Source: Phytophthora hibernalis (lineage: Eukaryota > Oomycota > Peronosporomycetes > Peronosporales > Peronosporaceae). From it: a stretch of 64,000 nt of DNA. The stretch is taken from positions 868,001-932,000 of the forward strand of contig JAAKBF010000027.1 in assembly GCA_012656075.1 (NCBI GenBank), given 5' to 3'. Positions 58,230 to 64,000 of this stretch are shown one piece after another. The notes beneath the pieces were generated by a model, which saw only the letters and a program-made list of their open reading frames with translations, was not told where the DNA came from and did no database searches. Made by a program: the position numbers and the translations under genes. Numbering within the stretch: the stretch's first letter is position 1; each line of letters opens with the position of its first letter.

Positions 58230-58700
58230 CAAGTACGTTATGCCCAGCATTACTTGGAGTTATAAAGACTGAACAGAGGCTATCAGTTTACTGTCACAAG
58301 TTGAAGAGCCTACTTAAAGTAGTACTTTGTCAATAATGAAGGCGGAAAACAAGGACACGAATGGTAAGCTCCCGAGGAAGGTTACACGTAGCACTGTGTG
58401 GGAGTCGGGCATTTACTCGTGACATCCTGAAAGCGATGATCCCTGCTCCAGATTCTGATGCCCAAGCGAAAGAATTAGGATAAATGCGCTGTGTTGAGTT
58501 TTGGCAGTTGGATCAGGGTTGCGTAAAACACTCGGCTACGGTTTTATAATTGTGGGTGGGTCCGGGTTTTGGATTTGTATCACCTAGCCCCGCGTACATT
58601 AATATTCTACATTTTATCTAAATATGACATTGATTTGTAAAACGTCAAGTAAAAATGAGGTTAAATTTTAATGTCTTTTAGATGATTGGAAACTTGTACA
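58230..58700. other. AT-rich intergenic stretch, no gene
   Basis: No coding region was found. Composition becomes AT-rich towards the MITE and marks the edge of the gene island. Confidence 0.5.
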
Positions 58701-58896
58701 TGTACAGATTCCGCCCACTAACTTGCACACACAGTCTTTCTATACCCTTGGTAAATAAGTACAATCTCTGAATCAGTTTAAGGAGGGAACGAGGGTCTAA
58801 ATAAAGGGCTTCAATACGTTATTTATGGTGCATAACTAATAACCTGTGTAAACTAAAAAATGGCAGCTGTGCAAGTTAGTGGGCGGAATCTGTACA
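58701..58896. mobile_element. 196-bp MITE with 28-bp perfect inverted ends
   Basis: The 28 bases at 58701-58728 (TGTACAGATTCCGCCCACTA...) are the exact reverse complement of 58869-58896. If the outer TGTA/TACA is read as a TA target duplication, the element is CAGATTCC...GGAATCTG flanked by TA, as in Tc1/mariner-type MITEs. The interior is AT-rich and non-coding. Confidence 0.85.
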
Positions 58897-58987
58897 GCCT
58901 CGAACAGAGCCTGCATGATTCTCTATTAATAGCAACGCTGGCATCTGGAGGATGGGTGGGTGGAACTTTTAAATTACCCAATATAAC

Positions 58988-60301
58988 TCACCCCGGAGAT
59001 TTGGGGTGGGGGATTGAATAAGGTTCATTTCCTGGAGGCTCGAAAGCGTTTAAGAGGACCTGGTCCCCAAGTTTAAATACATTCACGTTCCTTCGCCCTC
59101 GGCGATCTCTGTTTTCCTTCTGTGTGTCTTGCGCGGTAGCCAATGCGTCCCGGACGCGTTGCCTTACGGCTTCACCAGTCTCGATGAACGCCAACAGGTT
59201 CCGTTTGACGGACGGACGCAGGCCTTTAAGGCCCCGCGGATCTTCGGCGTCAGCCTCTCCCCACTCAAATTAGAAGCCGGAGGTAACGACAGTGGCGTAC
59301 GCGGATGGCGTAGCCCGTTAACGAAGAATGGGGTGAAACCCGTCGACGAATGCACAGCAATATTCAGCACGAACTCAACCTGCGGCCCACTTTGTGGGTT
59401 CTTCGGCGCAGACGCTGCGCAACACATCCTCCAACACGCGGTTCACCCGCTCGGTTTGACCGTCTGTCTGCGGGTGGTCCGCCGTGGACATGTCCAATCT
59501 CGTTCCGAGAAGACGGAACAAGTGTTTCCAGAAGTGTGAGACGAAGCGGGGATCCCGATCACTCACGAACGCCTCCGGAAGGCCATTATGTCGAAAGACA
59601 TTGTTGACAAAGAGTTGAGCCGCTTGCGGCGCCGTCACACTCTTTTTCAGCCGCACCATCTTACTGAGACGGCAAACGAAGACCAAGATACCAGTGTGGC
59701 CGCGTGCATCTGTCGGAAGCTCGAAGATGAAGTCCATGCTCACCGAGCGCCAGCAATCGGCCGGCACCGGCAAGTTCATCAAGGGAGCCGATGACGAGGG
59801 AGCGGGTTTCACACGTTGGCACGTTTCGCACGTCTGCACGTACTTCCGAACCCACTTGTACATGTGAGGCCACCAGAAGTTGCGCGCCACGGACGTGTAC
59901 GTCTTCTCACGTCCAAGATGGCCGCTGAGCGGCGTGTCGTGACCCTCGTACAAAACGCGATGCCGCAAGTCCTCGTCGTTAGGAACGACTATGCGAGGCC
60001 CTTCGCCTTCATCGACTTGGTAATAGAGGAGACCTTCGACCAGAGAGTAGCGGTGCAACCGCGAGCGCTGCCGCGCAGTTATCTTCACCGCTGCCTTCGG
60101 CGTACCGAGTGCTCTAACGAGATCGACCAGATCTTCGTCCTCAGTGTACGCCTCTTGCAGAAGCTCATAGAGCGGGGACTCGAGGTACGCGACGTGCGCC
60201 AGCTCGTAGTCCGGACGTCGGGAAAGTGCGTCCGCGAGGACGTTCTGCTTCCTGGCTTGTACTCCACCGTGAAGTTTAACTCCGCGAAGAAGGAGAGCCA
60301 C
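58988..60301 (-). CDS. Integrase (Ty3/gypsy)
   Basis: The segment starts with the tail of RNase H (NVLADALSRRPDYE). The HHCC zinc finger follows (GHDTPLSGHLGREKT...CETCQRVK), then the DDE core (SMDFIFELP, FVSDRDPRFVSHFW, MSTADHPQTDGQTERVNRVLED). After two frame changes (near 59380 and 59190) come QVEFVLNIAVHSSTGFTPFF and RNVNVFKLGDQVLLNA, the C-terminal beta-barrel region. The three catalytic acidic residues are in place. A chromodomain was not seen. Confidence 0.88.
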
Positions 60302-61564
60302 CGCGCCATGCGTTGGGAGAGATGAGGCGACGATGTCGCAGTCCGCAAGGACGCGTGGTCTGTGTAGATCACAAAGGGTTTACTGCCAAGCAAGTGTACC
60401 CGAAATTTCACCAGCGCGTACTTCATAGCGAGAAGTTCCTTGTCGTGGACCGGGTAGTTCTTCTCTGCCGCCTTTAGTTGGCGCGACTGGAACGAGACCA
60501 CTCGCTCTCTGCCATCGGCATCGACTTGCAGAAGCGCACAGCCAATGGCAAAGTCCGATGCATCGCATACTACACTGAACGGGCGATCGTCGTCTGGCAA
60601 AGCCAAGATCGGAGCGCTCTGCAAGCTTCTTTTGATAGACTCAAACGCTTGGTGAGCCTCGTCGTTCCCCGACCATTCCGTGTCCTTCTTTAGGAGGCTG
60701 GTCAATGGCCGCGCCATCTCGGCATAATTGGCGCTGTACTTGTGCAAGTAGTTGGCTAGGACAAGCCACTTACGTAGGTCCTTCTGGGATACGGGAACCG
60801 GCCACTGCGCAATCGCGCAAACCTTCTCCGGATCCGCGCGGATGCCATCCTTGCCAAGGAAACATCCCAAGAAGGGAATCTCTTCGGCGCCGAAGATGCA
60901 CTTGTTGATGTTCGCATACAAGCGATTCTCGTGCATGCACATCAAAACCTCGCGGAGGTGATCGATGTGAGACTCGACGCCCGTCTTGTCTTCCGAGGCA
61001 CAACTGTGCACGAAGATATCATCGAAGTACGTCTGTGCGAACGCCCGCATCAGCCGAAAAATTGCGTCACCAGCCGATTGAACGTGGCCGGAGCGTTTGA
61101 CAGTCCCTGGGGCATCACCAGCCACTCCCACAACATCCCACTGGGAGTACGCACCGCTGTGAGGGTACGTCGGACTCACGCATCAGCAGCTGATAATAGC
61201 CGTCGACCATGTCGAGTGCGCTGAAGATAGTGCATCCTGCCATGTTGTTCTGCAACACATCCTTCCGAGGGATTGGGGTGGACGCCGGTATCGTCACTGC
61301 ATTCAACTTGTTGAACGCGTGCACCATACGCCATTTACCGTTGGGTTTCTTTACGCAAAACGTCGGGGACGAGTGCGGCGACTTCGACTCGCGTACCATG
61401 CCCGCGGCATACTTGGCTGCGAAGAAGGCGTCGATTACGTCGACTTGCTCCTTCGGTAAAGGCCACTGGCGAGTCGTGCAGTACTTGGTGCCCGGCACCA
61501 GATCAATTTCGTGTCGAACCCCTATCCGGAGGCAACACCGACGGTGGGTCATCGCTGACGACAT
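60200..61564 (-). CDS. Reverse transcriptase and RNase H (Ty3/gypsy)
   Basis: The RT N-terminal part (61115-61564) has GMVRESKSPHSSPTFCVKKP and FSALDMVDGYYQ. After a frame change near 61130 the catalytic motif appears as TYFDDIFVHS, followed by FLGCFLGKDGIRADPEKV. RNase H follows with FSVVCDASDFAIGCALLQ, ELLAMKYAL and FVIYTDHASLRT. All catalytic acidic residues that I can identify are present. Confidence 0.9.
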
Positions 61565-62800
61565 CCGAGAACTCCATCAGGAGAGGGTAGTACGGGTCCG
61601 ACGGGTCCTTCAGGATGGACGCGCCATACCTTTTCTGCCTCAACGACGATCGCTCATCTTCAAGCACCTCCGGGTCCATGACCGAAGAGGTATTGAGCTC
61701 GACCGAGTCGTGTTCGCGGTGGATGAGGAGCATCTCCTCGAACTCGCCCGCCTTCAGCGAATCCAAAATTCCACATATGAGAGCTCTTCCAACTCGAGTA
61801 GCTCCGCTACGGTAGGCAGGGGAGCCAGATTCACGCCTTCCTTGCGTTCTCCTGTGAGAACATCAAACACCACTGGTGTGGTCGCCTCACCCGAAGAGAC
61901 CGCCTCACGGTATGAACTTGCAGCGGCTGACGCAGCCTGAACATCTTCCAACGTGGGAGTCCCTGCTTGGCCACTCTGTGTTCCGCGAACTCCGGCTACA
62001 GCGACTTGTCCTGCGCGAGCTGACCCAGCATCGACGCCTTGCGTAGTGGGAGACCCTGCTCGACCACTCTTCGTTGCGCGAGCACCGGCTCCAGCGACTT
62101 GTCCATCGCCGGCTCCACGGGCCTGAGCGACGCTCTCGATCTTGAGAGATCCATGAGCCTCATCGTGAGACACACACGGAACCTCCGTACATTCTCCCAC
62201 ATCCACCGAAGGCTCTTGAGCTCTCGAAGATGCAAAGCACGCGGACGGCAACGCCGTAGGCAGATCGAGTACTTCAGTAGTACCTGCGAAGTGCCGTTCG
62301 CCGCGTGGCATGCGATGCTCGTGCACAAACCCGTCCCGGGAAGAGGAGGGGACAGGGCTCTGTCCGCGAGGGGCTTGTGACTAGCACCGATGGTGTGACT
62401 TCTCCAGTCGATCCACGGCTCGTGTTTTGTCAACCACGGCATGCCGAGGATAAGATCGTACCGATCATCCATGTCAAGGACAATGAACGGTTCGACCGAG
62501 TTGAAGTCGTCAAACTTGACGTTCAAGGATAGAAGAACCTGCCGCGTAGACACGATGGACCCAGTCGCCAGGCGAATAGATACATTGGTATTATTCTTAG
62601 ATGCTTCCAAAGCACTAGCATACAATGCACTGTTCCTGGCCACACTGGACTTCGTCACTAAATTGTAGGACGCTCCCGAATCAATCAGAATCGTAAGAGG
62701 TTCGTCGTACCCTTTTACGTTGGCGGTGACGACCACGAGGTTAGAACGCGCGGCGGCCACGGATAGACACAACAGTGTCGTCCCTGGGACTTGCCCTCCT
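61560..62800 (-). CDS. Retroviral-type aspartic protease region
   Basis: The protease motif LTILIDSGASYNLVTKSS lies near 62680-62740, and the second half ends with YDLILGMPWLTKHEPWIDW near 62400-62460. The spacer between protease and RT (61560-62330) is rich in Ala, Gly and Arg repeats of GQVAVAGVRGTQSGQ type, with no domain. Frame changes occur near 62320 and 61760. Confidence 0.8.
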
Positions 62801-62936
62801 GGAGGCGGAGGTGGCAGAGCCACCGACCTCGAAGAGGAGCGAAGTCTCCCAGAAGGGCGTCCAGCACCTACTGGGAGTCGTCGTTTTCTGACCGCGCAGA
62901 TTCGATCATGTTCAGGGTCGGCAGAGCCGCCTTGGC

Positions 62937-63829
62937 CTAGCCTACCTTCCACGGGTTCGTTGGACAGTTCCGATGGAAGTGGCCAAGCTGGTTGCATCCA
63001 AAGCAACGACCACTCGCGCGTTGGTTACGCTGAGGTCGGGCCGACTCAGCCGACGAGATCTCCATGGGAGTGGGACCGTCGTTGGCCGTGTGCACCGAGC
63101 GCACGCAATGATCTTCCAGCATGGCGACGTGCACCGCATCGTTGAAAGACTTCGGTTGTCTGCGGAAGAGCTCCGTCCGGACCAGACCCGGCCGAACCTC
63201 GTCCATGAAATCCGGCACGTTGACGTCCTCAGAGAGGGAGCGCCCGCCATAGCGGCCTCGAGGTTCTGCAACTTCATGACGTAGTCTTGAAGCGTACGCT
63301 TTCCTTGCTTACAACGCAAGATGAGCGACCGATAGCGGTAAGCCACATTGGCCAAGAGGAAAGTCGAACGCAGCTCTTGTTTCATGAACGCCCACGAGGT
63401 CAAATACCCCGGAGACGACGTCTCTCGTGTCATCGCCCATGCGCGTGCACGCCCTCCCAGATTGGAAAACGCGAAGGCGACTTGGGCGCTGGATTCGTAG
63501 ATCTGTCCAGCGCGCAGCGCTATCTCGATCTCTCGAATCCAGAAGACCAGACTGTCTGCTTCTTTGCCGTCAAATGTCGGCACCGACATTTTGACGGGCT
63601 TCGTTATTCCTTGTCGCGCAGCATACGGAGCAGAATCCGGAGGGATCACCTGCGCCGCACTCTGTGCCTCAGCTCGCATTGTCTCGCGAGCAGCTTCCTG
63701 CGCTGCAGCGCTCACGTGGGCAACCAGCGACGACTCGTATTTGTCGAAGCGTTCCACGCGCGCCCTCTGCTGCTCCGCAGGCAGGTTGGGGAATCCAGCG
63801 AATGCTGTCTCGCCCAGGAGGCTAACCAT
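62937..63829 (-). CDS. Gag with CCHC zinc knuckle
   Basis: Gag begins near 63829 (MVSLLGETAFAGFPNLPAEQ). The capsid-like core contains PTFDGKEADSLVFWIREIE and SNLGGRARAWAM. After a frame change near 63225 the nucleocapsid knuckle CFGCNQLGHFHRNC appears at about 62960-63005. The arrangement is typical of Phytophthora Ty3/gypsy elements. Confidence 0.85.
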
Positions 63830-63859
63830 CTACTCCAGTGTAGCCCAGTGGTCATTTGA

Positions 63860-64000
63860 GCGGTGAGGAAAGTCCTGCCGGGACGGCAGCCGGCTCCCTA
63901 AGTCGTCCATTCTCAGAGAGATCTTGATTGTAGTAGTCCGCGCCGGTCGCGGAGTGACTACAAGTGCTACCAGGTGTGACGGGGTCACACGCACCTTAGC
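63860..64000 (-). other. Leader/LTR-proximal DNA of the gypsy element
   Basis: This non-coding sequence upstream of gag contains imperfect palindromes (CCTGCCGGGACGGCAGCCGG, GTAGTCCGCGCCGGTCGCGGAGTGACTAC). The window ends before an LTR border can be seen. Confidence 0.4.

Larger units (their letters stand above)
58970..64000 (-). mobile_element. Ty3/gypsy retrotransposon, 5' end cut by window
   Basis: The minus strand carries gag, aspartic protease, reverse transcriptase, RNase H and integrase in that order, the Ty3/gypsy order. Frames change several times by single-base losses, so it is either recently dead or affected by assembly errors. Sequence beyond gag (63860-64000) should be leader or LTR DNA, but its end is outside the window. 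No LTR was recognised after the integrase end at 58988, so the 3' end may be truncated near the MITE. Confidence 0.9.

Overview
The window is nuclear DNA of an oomycete, most likely Phytophthora or a close relative. The evidence is very short GT-AG introns (about 50-80 nt), oomycete-type initiator motifs (YCAYTYYNCAWTTT-like) just upstream of several start codons, a bZIP factor with the oomycete Asn-to-Cys basic-region change, and a mixture of Helitron, MULE, hAT, pogo and Ty3/gypsy remnants typical of Phytophthora repeat-rich DNA.

Layout. 1-6.3 kb holds broken DNA transposons (a MULE/ZSWIM-like transposase, a hAT transposase) and simple-sequence tracts. 7.0-10.4 kb carries two tail-to-tail amino-acid permease (AAAP) paralogs. 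10.4-17.2 kb is sparse: a minisatellite, one intact 211-codon reading frame of unknown function, a damaged SET-domain gene, and a diverged direct repeat on either side of those two genes. 17.2-33.7 kb is almost all mobile-element debris: a Helitron, a MULE, copia-like gag, a pogo-type DDE transposase, a pyrimidine-rich satellite, and an LTR followed by gag. 33.7-38.46 kb is a tandem array of seven ~761-bp units derived from a FAR1-type DNA-binding domain. It ends 80 bp before the XPC start codon.

38.5-58.2 kb is a compact island of conserved genes: XPC/Rad4 (nucleotide excision repair), a MoaA/MOCS1A radical-SAM enzyme (molybdenum cofactor), a Cys-type bZIP factor, an SR splicing factor, pyrroline-5-carboxylate reductase, ITFG2 (a KICSTOR subunit in animals), an ELMO-domain protein, a very large FANCM-type helicase and a kynurenine-type aminotransferase. 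ELMO and FANCM start 100 bp apart and diverge. FANCM and the aminotransferase converge with 52 bp between them. 58.7-64 kb holds a TA-flanked MITE and a nearly complete Ty3/gypsy retrotransposon cut by the window end.

The most interesting gene is the FANCM homolog. One uninterrupted frame (51298-54315) joins the helicase C-terminal domain to a PHD finger, and the following frames complete a PHD-knuckle-extended-PHD (PZP) histone-reader module, then an XPF-like nuclease fold and a helix-hairpin-helix end. A FANCM helicase fused to a chromatin reader is not an architecture I know. The second major observation is technical: about 25 frame breaks in otherwise conserved genes are all consistent with ONE MISSING BASE, nearly always in or beside a short run of one base. 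This points to homopolymer contraction in the assembly rather than to real gene death.
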